The translations under genes and the position numbers were made by a program. A stretch of 64,000 nt of DNA, from NCBI GenBank assembly GCA_964247055.1, contig OZ176057.1:1178001-1242000 (forward strand). Reading direction: 5' to 3'. This DNA is from Paragordius varius (Eukaryota; Nematomorpha). Below, piece by piece: positions 31,040 through 44,294 of this stretch (positions are counted from its first letter, which is position 1; each line of letters opens with the position of its first letter). The notes below the pieces were generated by a model. The model was not told the DNA's origin. It saw only the letters and a program-made list of their open reading frames with translations, and did no database searches.

Positions 31040-33440
31040 ACATTTACACATGTAACATATCAATATAAAAGGTATTGTTTATGTACCTACTTAAAATATT
31101 ATAATCCTTAATACTTTGATTCAAATTATGGTACCTCAATACCTTATCTAAGTTGATATTTTGAAACAATATTAAAAGAAACGGCCTCATTTTTAATATA
31201 TGCTTCTATAAAATGAAATATATAAATTTAAAATTTAGTTTTGACGCCATTTTTATTTTCTAACATTTTTGCAAAATATTTATATAACACTTGGATACAA
31301 AAGATTCATTTCTTCAATTTAAATTAGGGTAGGTTGCCAGCCTGTATGATATTATATACTTAATATGGAAGGAATCAAAACCATAGCAAATGTTTTCACT
31401 TACTCTCCTGATCGAAAACATAAATGTTTTTTCAAAATTTTTAATATTAATTATTTTAATGTAAGACCTAAGGCAATAATTTAGTGAACATGCCATGTGT
31501 GCATTTAGAATTTAAAAACAAAACAAAATAAACCATTTCTCCTGTTTCTATCAATGTATTATGATGTTTAATACAGCTTTAAATTCATTCTAAATTAAAA
31601 CGATATTTTGCAAAATGTTGTAAAGTAAAAATGACAAAATTTTCAAACTTTTTTTCAAAACTAAATTTTATTTAGATATTTTGTCTTTTTACATAATTTT
31701 TATTAGGATAGCGTAAATTAAAATTACCGTTTCTTTCAATAGTTTTTTAAAAATGTTAGCTTAAATTTTGTTTGAGGTAAGATACCCCAATTTGCAAGGG
31801 TTTAATTTGAGGCTCTTGTTTTTTTTTAAATCATTTCTAACATTGATAGAACCAAAAAAACAGTTTTATTTTGTATTATTTCCAAATTGGCTAAAGCTAT
31901 GTATGTTAGATCTTCTATCTTATTTTACAGTCCGTTACCTTTTAAGCTATAAGAGCTAATTAAAATCTAAGTATGTTGAGTATTTAAGGTATTAAGCCGT
32001 ATTTAAAAATATGCTTGCGAGCCATTAGGCTCATTATGCCAAAATTAAAATAAATACAAATTGTAAAAAAAGCTCATTGGCATATATTATCTATAATTTT
32101 ATTTAAATCGCCAACAAATGTATTTTATGGTTAGTAAATGTTACAATTTACGTTTAAGAAGCTTTTAGGCTCAATTTTATCCATACAAACTTGTATTTCA
32201 TTTATTTATCTTTTCATTTCAATCGTGTTTTCAAACTGTCTTATTTTAGACTCTTACAAACTTGATATATTTTATTTTAATATAAACTGTTCTCAATCCT
32301 GTTTTGGGAACTGCCCTAATTTTGGCTATGGAAGCCATAAAACTGTAAATCTTTTTCATCTATGCATGAGAACAATGTTTGATAATTATTTAAAAGTAAT
32401 ATTCAAAACTATAGTTTACTTACAAAATTGAGCTCTGGGATATTAAAAATCTACTGAAAATATGTATTTAGCCATAATATCTAAATAAAATTTAGGAAAC
32501 AAGTTTCAAAACTTCAGCGCATTTTTATTTCACAAAATTTTTGTTAAATATCATGTTTATTTATTCTAAACTAAAATTAAAAAAGTGGGGTATTACATTA
32601 ATTTTATTTTTAGTTAATGCAACATGTGATACTGACTATACTGATTAAATTGCATTGAGGTCTATCCATAAAAGTAATATCAAGTTTTTTAAATAACTTT
32701 TTTTATAAATGTATTTAAGTGCAAACATTTGAAATGATTTCACGCCTCATATTTTTCTAAATATTTAATTTTAAACAGGCTTAACGCCCCCAAAGACCAC
32801 AATTCGTATCGGATGTAAGAATATGTTGCCAAGTGTGTAAGTAAGCCCATGGCTCTTACAAGCAAAAACCATTGTTTTAATAAATTTAAAGCTAAAATCG
32901 TGTTTAAAAGATAATTTTTGCGAAAACCGACCCGAATATACATATTAAAAACTTTCCCAAAGTAATATTAATAAACTCATAAAATAATCAATTTTAAAAG
33001 TTACTAAAAAACTGTGTCCAACTACGATAGAGGAGGGGGCCTTTGGTTTTAGCCCTTACGGATGATTTAAGAAAGTTATGGGCACGTTTGTGGCAAACGC
33101 TTCATACAAGCAGCAAAATTTGGGTTAAAGAAGTTTTTTAAAACTACTTTATTTCAACAAATATTACTAATATATATTATAAACTACTTATAAAAAGCAA
33201 AATAATATTTTTAAATTTTAATTTTTAGATGTGGGATCTAAGAGTTCCAATTTTTTCGCTCTTTTAAAATGGGCCAGTTTTCTTTAAAACGCAAAAAATG
33301 CCGATATTGCGAGATAAAAATAGTTAAATATAAAATTTTGGTATCAGCTATATTTATTTTTTGGTAGAAGCATAATTTTTTCAAAAATTAAATTTTTAGC
33401 CAAATCAGATTGAAGCGTATTTATTCTATATAATTTTGTC
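31040..33440. other. Gene-free repeat region downstream of the ABHD11 promoter side
   Basis: It holds fragments of the GGGGTAGTT family: ACTTTGATTCAAATTATGG at 31117, GTAAGATACCCCAATTTGC at 31778, and matching inner pieces at 31240-31900 and 32500-32730. From about 33060 it contains long-palindrome family sequence, which continues to 34400. No exon is recognised. Confidence 0.5.
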
Positions 33441-33499
33441 TACCGATGCTATTGGTATAAAATGGGCGGCCAAACTCACTAATGAATAGATCCGCAATA

Positions 33500-33780
33500 C
33501 ACAATCAACCCTAAGATTACACTTTAAATGGTAACAAAACGGAGATTAAGCTACGGTGACCACGTATTCCGCAATAACAAATTGGAGAAAACAATCATGC
33601 AGGGCCTGGTAGAAGGTAAACTTAAAAGAGGCAGACCCAGAAAAAGATAGTCAAAATAATTAGCAGATGATATGACACCCACCTTACAATCTCCAATCTA
33701 ATCAATTTTCCTCAGACAGATCTACGGAAAATCGAAGTCCAGCAAAAAATTGTGAATATTAACTACACTGTCTTTTCATT
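33500..33780 (+). repeat. LINE 3' end fragment
   Basis: The plus strand encodes KRRLSYGDHVFRNNKLEKTI then EGKLKRGRPRKR, the C-terminal signature of many LINE reverse transcriptase proteins (a GHV-type motif, then KRxRGRPRxR). It is followed by LADDMTPTL, corresponding to the usual downstream helix. Stops interrupt it. It sits inside long-palindrome family DNA, so it probably inserted there. Confidence 0.65.
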
Positions 33781-34809
33781 CATTCAATAACACTCCGTCA
33801 AATTTAATGATTTTGCATTTCTATCGCTTCAGAATTTTAATCTAAAGGTTCGTTTGTTCTAAAATATTGGTGATTTTAGAAAAAATATACAATTTATATT
33901 TAACAGACATTTTTAATTAAATCCTGAGGTAACAAATATTTTCAGGATCATCGAAATATGTAAAAAAAATTTTTTTATAATATCTTAAAGTGTTATACCG
34001 TTTCCATCATACCTCAAAATAGTATGAAGTACACGTCAACAAAATTTAGCTATTAAATATATTTATAAATTTTTTATCGCGAAATCTCGGCATTTTTATG
34101 TATAATTAAGAGATTTAGCCCATTTTAGAGAAAAAAATTGAGACTTTCGAAGCCCACATCCTAAAATTAAAATATTGTAAAAATATAGATTTGCTTTTTA
34201 TATTTAGCCAAAAAAAATTTATATAAAAAAGTATGCATCATTTTGGTATTTTGATACTTAAAACTTATGGCATAAGTGAAATTTATATCACTCGTAACGG
34301 CTTAAACCAACAGGATAATAATCCTGATGCATTTTCCTATCAGAAAATATATATATTTCATAATGATAATTTTTATATCATTCGATACTGATTAATTTTG
34401 TGTTGCCAATGTGCAAGACCTTTTAAAGTTTTTTGAATATATTTAGATTTAACAAATATTTAAAATAAATAAAAAATTTAAGTATAGCATCTCTTTTTAC
34501 CATGTTAGTTCTACTGTTAAATTATTTAATTCTATATTAACAGGAAAGGGCAATTAAACAAAATCAATGTTGGTTGTCTAATATTATTCCTCATTGTATA
34601 TATATTAATTAATATAATAAGACAATCGCTTTAACAATCATTTATATATTTTAATGCTTTCAACATTTTAAAAATTACAAATATTATCTATATTATACCT
34701 TATCTAAACTAATAGCTTACCCTCACTTCAATTGGGCACAAACACTTGGTATATTAACATCAATGTTAATTGTTTATAAAAGATCATAAAAAGTTTCAAA
34801 CAGTAAACA

Positions 34810-35760
34810 AATTGATCAATCAATCTCTGACCTTTGCTACTTCAACCGAGAAAGGTCGTCAAATTGGTAGATATGACAATACAGTGGAAACCCTGCTACA
34901 ACCATCTAATTAACAGTCAACAAATCCATTATATTGGGAAAATTTGGCGGTTTTTGAGTACCAGTATTAAGTCGAGTATTCTTCACACGGGTAATGATAT
35001 TTATATTACAGTGGATATGCTACAACCATCTAATTAAGAATAAACAAATCAATTTCATTATCAGTCACTCTCTCACTTTGCTCCTTTTACTGGGAAAATT
35101 TGGCGGTTTATGAGTACCAGTCTAAAGTCGAGCTTTGTTCAACTGATCAGATAATGATATACATACAGTTTACCCAGCTACTTTCAATCATCCAATTCAA
35201 TTTCATCATGTATTACACTCTCACATCTGCTCCTTTTACTGGGAAAATTTGGCGGTTTATAAGTACCGGTCTAAAGTCGAGCAATTTTCACCTGATCAGA
35301 TAATGATATACATACAGTTCACCCAGCTATTTTCAATCATCCAATTCGATTTCATCATGAATCACCCTCTCACTTCTGCTCTTTTTACTGGGAAAATTTG
35401 GCGGTTTATAAGTACCAGTCTAAAGTCGAGCAATTTTCACCTGATCAGATAATGATATACATACAGTTCACCCAGCTATTTTCAATCATCCAATTCGATT
35501 TCATCATGAATCACCCTCTCACTTCTGCTCTTTTTACTGGGAAAATTTGGCGGTTTATAAGTAACGGTCTAAAGTCGAGCTTTTTTCAACTGATCAGATA
35601 TTGATATTAGAAATAGAGTGCATACCCTACTAATTTTAACTACCTAATAAAAGATAATCTAGCACAATCCTTACATCATTGGTCAAGTTTTTCACTGTTT
35701 CCCTCTCAAAACCAGGCTGCTAAGTGTTGGTATAGCGTCGAGTCACATTGCGCTGAGTTA
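34810..35760 (+). repeat. Tandem satellite, 149-bp period, about six units
   Basis: The landmark GGGAAAATTTGGCGG occurs at 34936, 35092, 35241, 35390 and 35539: spacings 156, 149, 149, 149. Each is followed by TTTATAAGTACC-type sequence (GTTTTTGAG or GTTTATGAG in the first two) and TAAAGTCGAGC-type sequence. The three inner units are almost identical. Edge units (near 34810 and 35690) are strongly diverged, as expected for arrays kept alike by unequal exchange in the middle. Frames run through each unit only because the sequence lacks stops in places; 149 is not a multiple of three, so this is not a protein repeat. Confidence 0.85.
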
Positions 35761-35989
35761 TATTTATAACTATATCGAAATTGTTCCGAATTATAATTTT
35801 GCAATCAAGATGTTTCTTCTAAATATGCCCATAACAACATATCATCATTGATCAGATATATGAGAAGAGAATATTTAGCCAAGAAGTTTTTAAGAGTTTA
35901 TTGTTTTTAAAGATCATTTATTTCTATAGAAATAAATAGAATTATTGCAAAATTATACTCATTGATAAATTTATTAACACGCTTTAGGA

Positions 35990-37135
35990 TGAAACTAAGA
36001 TTAAAATTGTTTTATATTTGAATGTGACTGCTTTAGCAATAGCAATTCTTCGCTTTATTTCTGGCGTAGAGTTGTTCTCACTGTTGTAACTATTTACTGT
36101 TTCAATCTGGTTGGCGAGAGGATTATTGGATTTGTTTGAGCCGGATTGATTTGCATAACTTTTGTTTTTTTAAAATTGATATTAAATCCGAATTTATTGC
36201 ATTCAGTTATAAACACATGCAAAGCTTGCTATAATGTGCCTACACTGTCTGCGAATAAGACTGTATCATCCGCGTAGTGAACGGATGTAAGTAGGTTTCC
36301 ACCTACATTAATGCCATAAGTTTCTGGGAGTTTCTTATTATGCATTCGAGGTATGCGTTAAAAAGAATTGGGGATAAAACGCATCCTTGGCGTAGGCCGA
36401 CTTGTACCTTACATGAGTCAGATATACAGTGAGGTGTATTACAGCCGTGGAATTTAAGTAAATTGAGAATATGATATTGATTAGATGTGATGATACTCCA
36501 AGTTGTTTTAGAGCTTTTCGTAATTTATTGTATTGGATGAAATCAAATGCTTTGGAAAAATCGACAAAGCACCTATGCAGTTTTTTGTTGAATTCAATGT
36601 GTTTCTCGATTATCCACCTCTCTACCTTTTCAAAAACTAGCCTGAATCGTGGATATCTCGGGTTCAAGAATGGTATTTAGTCGAAATTATATTATTTTTA
36701 GGAAAACTTTGGACAACTGGTTCATGAGCGCTATGGTAGTTCCCACATTTATGTATGGGGGGGAAGCTTGACACTGAAAAAATATGACGAACGTCATATA
36801 AATTCTTTTGAATTATGGGTTTCAAAGAAACTTCAATTAAAATGGGCAGACAAAATTTTAAACACCACTATTTTAAATATAATTAACCTAGAAATGTCAC
36901 TTCTAGGCAGCTTAATAAGGCAAAAACTCTCTTTTTTCGGGCACATTATGAGAGCCAACTCACTTGAAAAATCACTGATGCTGGGAAAAGTGAGTGGTGC
37001 TCGAAAAAGAGGGAGAAGACGAACTCGTTGGATGGATAACATCCACAAAGAAACCCATCAATAATTATCCGATCTAAACACCAGATCCGGTAATCGCAGT
37101 GAATGGATAAGTTATATTTCATGCTTTTAATATTA
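35990..37135. mobile_element. LINE fragment with an inverted 5' part (twin-priming type)
   Basis: Minus strand, 36672 down to about 35990: reverse transcriptase motifs in order, IEKHIEFNKKLHRCFVDFSK then AFDFIQYNKLRKALKQLG, a decayed ADDTVLFADS box (about 36250), FGFNINFKKTKVM, and TPEIKRRIAIAKAV. Plus strand, 36690-37135: FMYGGEA, LKKYDERHINSFELWVSKKL, RQKLSFFGHIMRANSLEKSL and KRGRRRTRWMDNI, the C-terminal part. The minus piece stops about where the plus piece begins in protein terms, so both look like one element. Stops and frame changes are present; it is dead. Clade (RTE, CR1 or L2-like) is not certain. Confidence 0.72.
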
Positions 37136-37479
37136 GGTTTTAGTCATCTATGAAACATATATCGAATCCTCTAAATTTAAAATCGCAAAATCGGCACCCA
37201 GTGTGCTAAATAAAAAATTATTTGGGTGCTAAAGACTTCATTCGAAAATCAGCAAATTAGAGTAAAAACTGAAATATACACACAAAACGTAAAAAGAAAA
37301 AACCATTTTTTTTTCAAAGGAAACCCCTCCTCATTTGAATTGTAATATTTTATGTCCGACGATTTATAGAATTCTTCTCTTTTAATGTTTATTGTCCGTT
37401 AGTCGGATATTTAGAGGTCCATTCTTTACACCAGTAATTAAAGGTTTGAAAATAAATCCATTGAGTAGCATATTCGTTT

Positions 37480-38140
37480 TTCGGACATAATGAAATGCCC
37501 AAATTTTATTGTAATTATTCGGCCATAGCAATTCTTCATTTGATTTCGGGAGTTCAATTATTATCGTCTATTAAAGTTACTAGATATGTGTAGTATTTTA
37601 TCATTTCAATATAGAGTGCACGTTGATAGTTACTGAAGCGTTGGCAATCGGATTGATTTCCAATTTTCGTTTTTGAGAGACTTATGTGTACACCACATTT
37701 TTCACACTAATGTTGCAGCATAAGCGATAATGATCTTGGGTTGTTTGCTAAGATAAACCTATCGTCAGCACAATGAATCGAAGTGAGATCATAACTACCG
37801 ACAGGCGTGCCGAACGTATTGGATAAATTTATCTATGCATTCAAAATAAGCATTTAACAGATAAAGCAATAAGATGCAGCCTTGGGGTAATCCCACATTT
37901 ACCATGTCTAAGATAGTTAACCATGATATCCAAACGTTGCAGTTTAACTTGAGCAGTGAAAATATGTGACTAGATACATTAAAAATTCTGTGCTGTTTTA
38001 ATGAAGTTAGCATTATGTGGGGTTGAATGCTTTGGAAACGTCTGCAAAGTACATATAATATTAAATTCTATATGCTTCTCTATTATCTATCTCATATTGG
38101 CTATCTTATCTTGACATCATCTCCTTTTTCAATCAGCCTA
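37480..38140 (-). repeat. Second LINE fragment, same family
   Basis: The minus strand shows IIEKHIEFN again (38095), then HNANFIKTAQNF, then VNVGLPQGCILLLYLLNAYF (a reverse transcriptase LPQG box) and a weak ADDRFILANNP. It is more decayed than the copy at 35990-37135. Confidence 0.62.
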
Positions 38141-38159
38141 AGTAAATGACTATTTGGTT

Positions 38160-40040
38160 CTAAATTAGTTTGAAGGCGTTTTATTTTTCTAGAAGATTTT
38201 AAACATTTTATTTGATAAGATATTTACCTTTTTGTTACAATATCTCGGATTCTTTTTTTAACGTTAATATCAATATGGATTTGTCCCCAATAAGAAAAGT
38301 TTTCCTAGTTAAAAAATTTTCGGAATCAATCATGGTATATTGCCATATCTTAATGTTTCAGAGGGTATATCGTTGTGCCTCTCTGCTTTCTAAGCGTCGA
38401 TAATTTTACAGCCCAATACACTTTTTCTTTTAACAATGGTAGATCTTTTACTCGGTTATTTTCATGGTTTTTTGTTTTGTTAGGTTAGATATATGAATAT
38501 GCCAATGTAGAAGTTCGGCCTGATCCGTGACAACCAAATTGTTAGCGCTTTCTCATGGTACCTTTGTAAGCATACTATTTTTTTGATCTTTTTTGCTTGG
38601 GGAAAGAAATTTAAATTAATTTTGGATCCGTATCGAGCCTCTCACACAATTGATTATAATGATGCTTTTATCCATCCTTAGGCTGTTGTCAAAATGGCTG
38701 TTTAAAATTTATTTAAACAAATTTTCTTTGACTTTTAATATGCGTTTTTCCGCTTAAAAGCTAAATACCTTTTTTTTAATAAATAAAGTTATATCATCTG
38801 TATTTAGAATGCAAATTAAGGTATAAATTTAATTTCATAGACGTAGGGTAAAAAAGTAACAAGTTTTTGGAATCCAAATTTAAGTTTAAACAAATGTTAA
38901 GCATGTCCTAAAATTTATAAAACAAGTGTATTTGAATTTCAAAATATAAAATGAATGAGCATTTGAGAAGAAAAGTTTGCATTTTTTTGAAATTTTTTTG
39001 TATGTGATGCTTGTGTAGCGCAACCTCAAGATTTTGCCTTTTTTTAAAAACTGAATAATTAGAAAATTGTGACTTTTAAACTTTATTATCTCTTGTTTTG
39101 CTTTCCAAATATAGTTTATGATATTTTTTTTAAGATGAAAGTATTTAGCTTCTACCAAATTATTCAAGATATGATATATCTAATTTTAATTTAACAATTG
39201 ACACAAAAGTATAAGTAACTTTTTTAAATCACGGGTTAGGCCTACAATTATAACAGCTATGATGATCCTAATACACTTTTCTTTAATATATATTATTGGA
39301 TCAGGATATTTTTATAGCCCCCAATTTTGTGCACTGTATGTTTAGTAGCTTTTTAGACGATTTGAATATCTATATAAAAAAAGGATATATTGATAAAATA
39401 CCTATATTTATTTTCAATATATGAAGTGGTATATATTATAATTTAGTAATTATGTATCTAATGGTAAAATTTATATAAAGATGAAATAAAATAAAAAGAT
39501 TCTTTTCAGGTTATGCCAAGATCCTCAAAATGAAAAAGGTGAAATATTTAAATCGCCATGACATTACAAATCTAAAGAGTTTAAAGAGAATGTTTGCTCA
39601 CTAAAAAACTATAGATTTTCGCACATTGTGAAATTTTTTATCGCGTATTCTTGGCACTACACTTTTGTGATTATAAGATAATTAGCCGATTTTAGAAGAG
39701 CGAAAATTTTGGGACTTTCGTAGTCCATATTTTTTACAATCTTTTTAAGTGTTAGTATACCGTTTCCATCATGCCTTAAAATAGGATGAAGTACGCTTTA
39801 ATAAAATTTTAAAATTTGATTTTTGAAAAAGTACGCATTTAAAAATATTTGTTAAAATCAAAATTTGCATAAATTTTTCTATCGCTTAATCTCTGTAATC
39901 TTTCAGGAAATTAGGCCATTTTAGAGGAACAAAAAAATGTAGTTTAAGATATATTTTTGTGATATTTTTAAAATAAACCATTCAGCTTTCATCAAGCGCC
40001 ATTTCGGCCATTGTGATAGGTAATAATTATAATTAACAAG
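38160..40040. other. Gene-free region
   Basis: No exon is recognised. About 39500-40000 has two pieces of the long-palindrome family: ATTCTTGGCACTAC with GAAAATTTTGGGACTTTCG, then CCGTTTCCATCATGCCTTAA. Confidence 0.45.
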
Positions 40041-40660
40041 AAAAGGGTGTAGTGTCGGAAAGTCGTCGGCCACCTGCCGTGAAGGCAATCTTTATCCACC
40101 AGTAACGCATGGAGCTTCAGAGCGAGGAGTCATAATGTGAAGTTGGGTTTGATGTTAGTATCGACGTACATAAATAAATGCCTTTATGTTAGGTGTGTTA
40201 ATAGAAGTTAGTATAGTTAAGAAGCCATATTATAATAACAGTAATCTTAATTTAGTCGTATTTAGGATAAAATATTAATTTTAAATAACCGTACAAACAG
40301 CATTATGGTCCTTATACAAGTAATGTCAAAGGTCTATGTCGATCTTAATGTAGAGTTTCTTTAAGATCCTATCTTTGATAGAAAAGGGGTTTTATTTACT
40401 TAATGAGTGTGGTGTGAAACAATTTTGGATATATGGCATCACAAATGTCGACGTTACCCCTTAGACCGATCATGTTACAGTTGTACCTTCAACTTGGACG
40501 CTAACCCGCGGCTTCGACATCATCTCAGGATTTTAAGTAGTCCCATCAGAGTGGAGTCTACTATGCCTTGAGTTTGCATTAGCCAATTAGATATTGCTCG
40601 TGACATGCCGAGGGCTATACTGATATCATGGTATATGCCGCAGATATCTACCAAAAGTGA
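40040..40660. other. GC-richer segment just upstream of RBBP6
   Basis: This 600-bp stretch is clearly less AT-rich than the surrounding DNA (for example GTCGTCGGCCACCTGCCGTG and GACGCTAACCCGCGGCTTCG). It has no long open frame. It may be the RBBP6 promoter and 5' untranslated exon, or a remnant of a mobile element. I cannot tell which. Confidence 0.35.
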
Positions 40661-40698
40661 AATTTGTCTCACTTCACAAAAACACATGTCAAGCTAAA

Positions 40699-43600
40699 AT
40701 GTCGTTTATATATTACAAATTTAAAAGTAACATTGAGTACGATACAGTAAAATTCGATGGATTGCATATATCTTTGGAGGAATTACGAGAACAAATACTT
40801 ACTCAGAAAAAAATGACTAAATCTACTGGCTTTACTCTTCAAATCGTAAATTCTCAAACTAAAGAAGGTAACTAATCACTTAATATTTTGATTTTAAAAC
40901 CCCCATTATAAAATTTTAATCAATTTTTTCTTATAGAATACAAAGATAAGATGTTAATTCCAAAAAATACATCAGTAATTATAACTCGTGTACCTTTAAC
41001 TGTTCAACAACAAAAGAAACTTGAGAAATTATCCGCACCAAAAATTGTCCTTTCTTCCACAAACAATTCACTAAATGCAGAGGTAACTTTCTAAAATGTG
41101 ATTTATATTTTGGGAATCGTTTTCGAAATACTTTGATAAAATTTTAAATTATTTGTTATGGTATTGTTTCACCTTAGAGCATTTTCTTAAAGTTAATCTA
41201 CATTACTTTTACACGCCATATTAAAATATAAAACAATTATATTAAAATAAATTTAAGGTTTGATATCATTTTCCAATTAGTTTTAATATACTAACTCATT
41301 GAGTAGCTGTTACGGCTACCAATATTTTTGACTTTAGACTCTGATAAAATCTTTAATTATATTATACCAATTACAATTCAAATCCGCCCTTAAACTATTT
41401 AAATTACTATAAAAATAAATTGTGTTTTTGGGCTATCATCATGAATAATATATTCTTTTGGCATAGTTTATTTTTATATTTGATTAATTTTAAACGAAAT
41501 TTCATTTTTTAAAAACATAAAAAAATATAGGTAATGTTTAACCTTGAATAACACATATTTTTTTAGGGTGAATTCGAATTGTTTTAGGGAGAATTTGAAC
41601 TGTAAATGGTATATTTTGTCAAACACAACCATAATAGTTTTGATATTAAGATTGGAAGCTTTTGAACAACTTTTCCCAATATTATTAAAATACAGTAAAA
41701 GCTTTATAAATTATGATGTATTTTCTTACGGGCTTTTATAGGTGCATTGTACATAATATTTTTTAAATAGGTATTTTTTTAATTAAGACAAATCACCTAA
41801 GGAATGAAAAAAATGGTTAAAATAACACTATTTCCTATAACCACTTTATAAAATAAGTTCATAAATGATTTTTTTTTCCATGTCATTTTTCCATTTAAAT
41901 TTTCCAGAATGTTCTGAAAAAACCGTTAAATACGGCGGCATTCATCAAAGACTATTACTCAATCGCACAAAGTTCAAATTTAGAAAAATTAGATGTGACC
42001 AATGAACAGGAAAGAATTAAGGCTATGATGCAACAGGCTACTCAAGATTTCGATCCGAACACGTAAGGAGTTTAGAATTATAGAAAATATTTTTGATTAA
42101 AATTTTATTTAAAATAGTTTTTGAATAGTTTGCAATTTCAAATGGGCAGTTTTTAGTAAAACTTTTAGAAAAACTTTATTTAGAATGCTAGTTTGAAAAA
42201 GTTTATGAAATTTTGACCCAAATAGTTAAAAAAATTGAAGATTTACTTTTGTATTAAATATAATAATTTTTTTTTATTACTCAGTTATCATAATCTAAAA
42301 TTTCGTATGGCACCACCAGCTGGTTACATTTGTTATAGATGTCACATACCTGGCCATTGGATTCAATATTGTCCAAATTCGGTAATTAAATTATAAAATT
42401 ATCTATATTTTTATAATTTTTATAGATGTATTAATTTATTAATATGTTAATTTTATTATGATTTTTTTATTAAAGTTTATATTATATAATAGTTGGTATT
42501 TTTTTAATTTTTAATGTATTTTCAGAGAATATTGAACATACCCATAATTTTGGCGCCGAAACCGTATTAAACTATAATTTTTGAGAATTTTTAAAAATAA
42601 CACATTTTTTACTTGTTCTTTTAGATTTTTTTTATATCAACAAACCTATTTATTTTTTAAAATGGTTTAATTTAATATTTGAGGGACATACTAAGAACTA
42701 TTAGAAACATTCAACTCTAAATTATAAATAAAACGAGAACTTATTAATATTAAATTTTTTAATTTAATGCTTATAAAGTACATTCTAGCAATATTGGCGC
42801 TGAGAACCGCATAAACCTTAAAAAAAATCAGATTTTTTACTTCTTTTAAAATTTTTATAAAATAAATATAAATTATATTTTAATTTATGGAATATACTAG
42901 CAATATTGGTGCGGAAAATAGTACAAAAAATTTTTTCAATTCCAATTATATTTGTTAATTTAAATTTCTCCACTTTGTAAAATCTTTTAATTCTCAATGA
43001 ACATTCTAGCAATATTGGTGTGAATAGTATAGGGATTTTGCAAAAAAATAAAAACCTTTTTAATCCAATTATATTTGTTAACTTAAAGTTTTCCCACTTT
43101 GTAAAATCTTTTAATTTTTAATGAACATTCTAGCAATTTTGGTGTCGAAAATAGTTCAGGGATTTTGCAAAAAAATAAAAACCTTTTCAATCCAATTATA
43201 TTTGTTAACTTAAAGTTTTCCCACTTTGTAAAATCTTTTAATTTTTAATGAACATTCTAGCAATATTGGTGTGAATATTTCATTTAAAATTTTCAAATCT
43301 TTTAATTCTTAAGGAACATTCTTGTAATTTTGGTGTGGAAAATAAATAGTTCAGTGATTTTAGAAAAAATTTCAATTATATTTGTTAATTTAAAATTTCT
43401 CCATTTTTTAATATCTTTTAATTCTCAAGGAACATTCTAGCAATATTGGTGTTGAAAACCGAATCAAAAGGAGTACAGGAATTCCAAAAAGTTTTATGAC
43501 AGCTGTTGTCGGGCCTGAAGTCAAGGGTGCCCTCTTAACTAATGATGGTCAGTTTGCCATACCCTGGATTGAACAGTTACTATAAAATTTAGTTTTTAGA

Positions 43601-44256
43601 CAATTTAAGTTTAATTTTTATTTTTTAGAATTTCTAAATGTAGTATAAATAAATAAATAACCTAATAATTGTTTCATGGAAGTTTAGTTGTAATCTGGAT
43701 ATAACAATTATTTTAAAAAATAATTTTGAAATTTATATTATATTATATAATTTATTTTTTGGTTTTGAAACAATATTATATTTGAATGAAAAAGAGTTTT
43801 TTGTGGTTCCAATAAAATGACAAAAAATTAACCTTTAAAATTAAATAATTTTAAAAACTTTAGTAATTTATCTAAAAAAGCTTATATTTCAAAAAGCATT
43901 AATAGATTATTTAGATGAATTTTTTATTTATTTATAAATTAATATTGTAATTTATTTTTAACCTTTATTAGACAAGCTTATAGCCAAAAAAAGATTGAAC
44001 CAATTCCATTTTTACCACCCCAGTCAGCTGTGAATACACCTGTTTCCCAATCCCTTATTCAAGATCACCTGATTTCTTTAGAGTATATATAATATAAAAA
44101 TATTTTTTAATTATTTTATTGTGATTTTAATTTTCTATTTTACAATACTTTTATGATTTTTTTTTGCAATATAAGATTATACATTTATAATTTTTTAAAC
44201 TAATTAAATTTTTTTATTGTAAAAAATCTATATGTATAATTTTCGAAAATTTATGG

Positions 44257-44294
<38 letters not shown>

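Noticed and set aside
35142-35152. CTGATCAGATA in each satellite unit as a hammerhead core
   Set aside because: The core needs CTGANGA followed by a stem and GAAA. Here the sequence is CTGATCA with no GAAA or matching stem, so it is not counted as a ribozyme.
34834-35604. Three to four similar ~67-residue frames in the satellite
   Set aside because: They arise because 149-bp units repeat; the period is not divisible by three and each frame stops at the same place in the unit.
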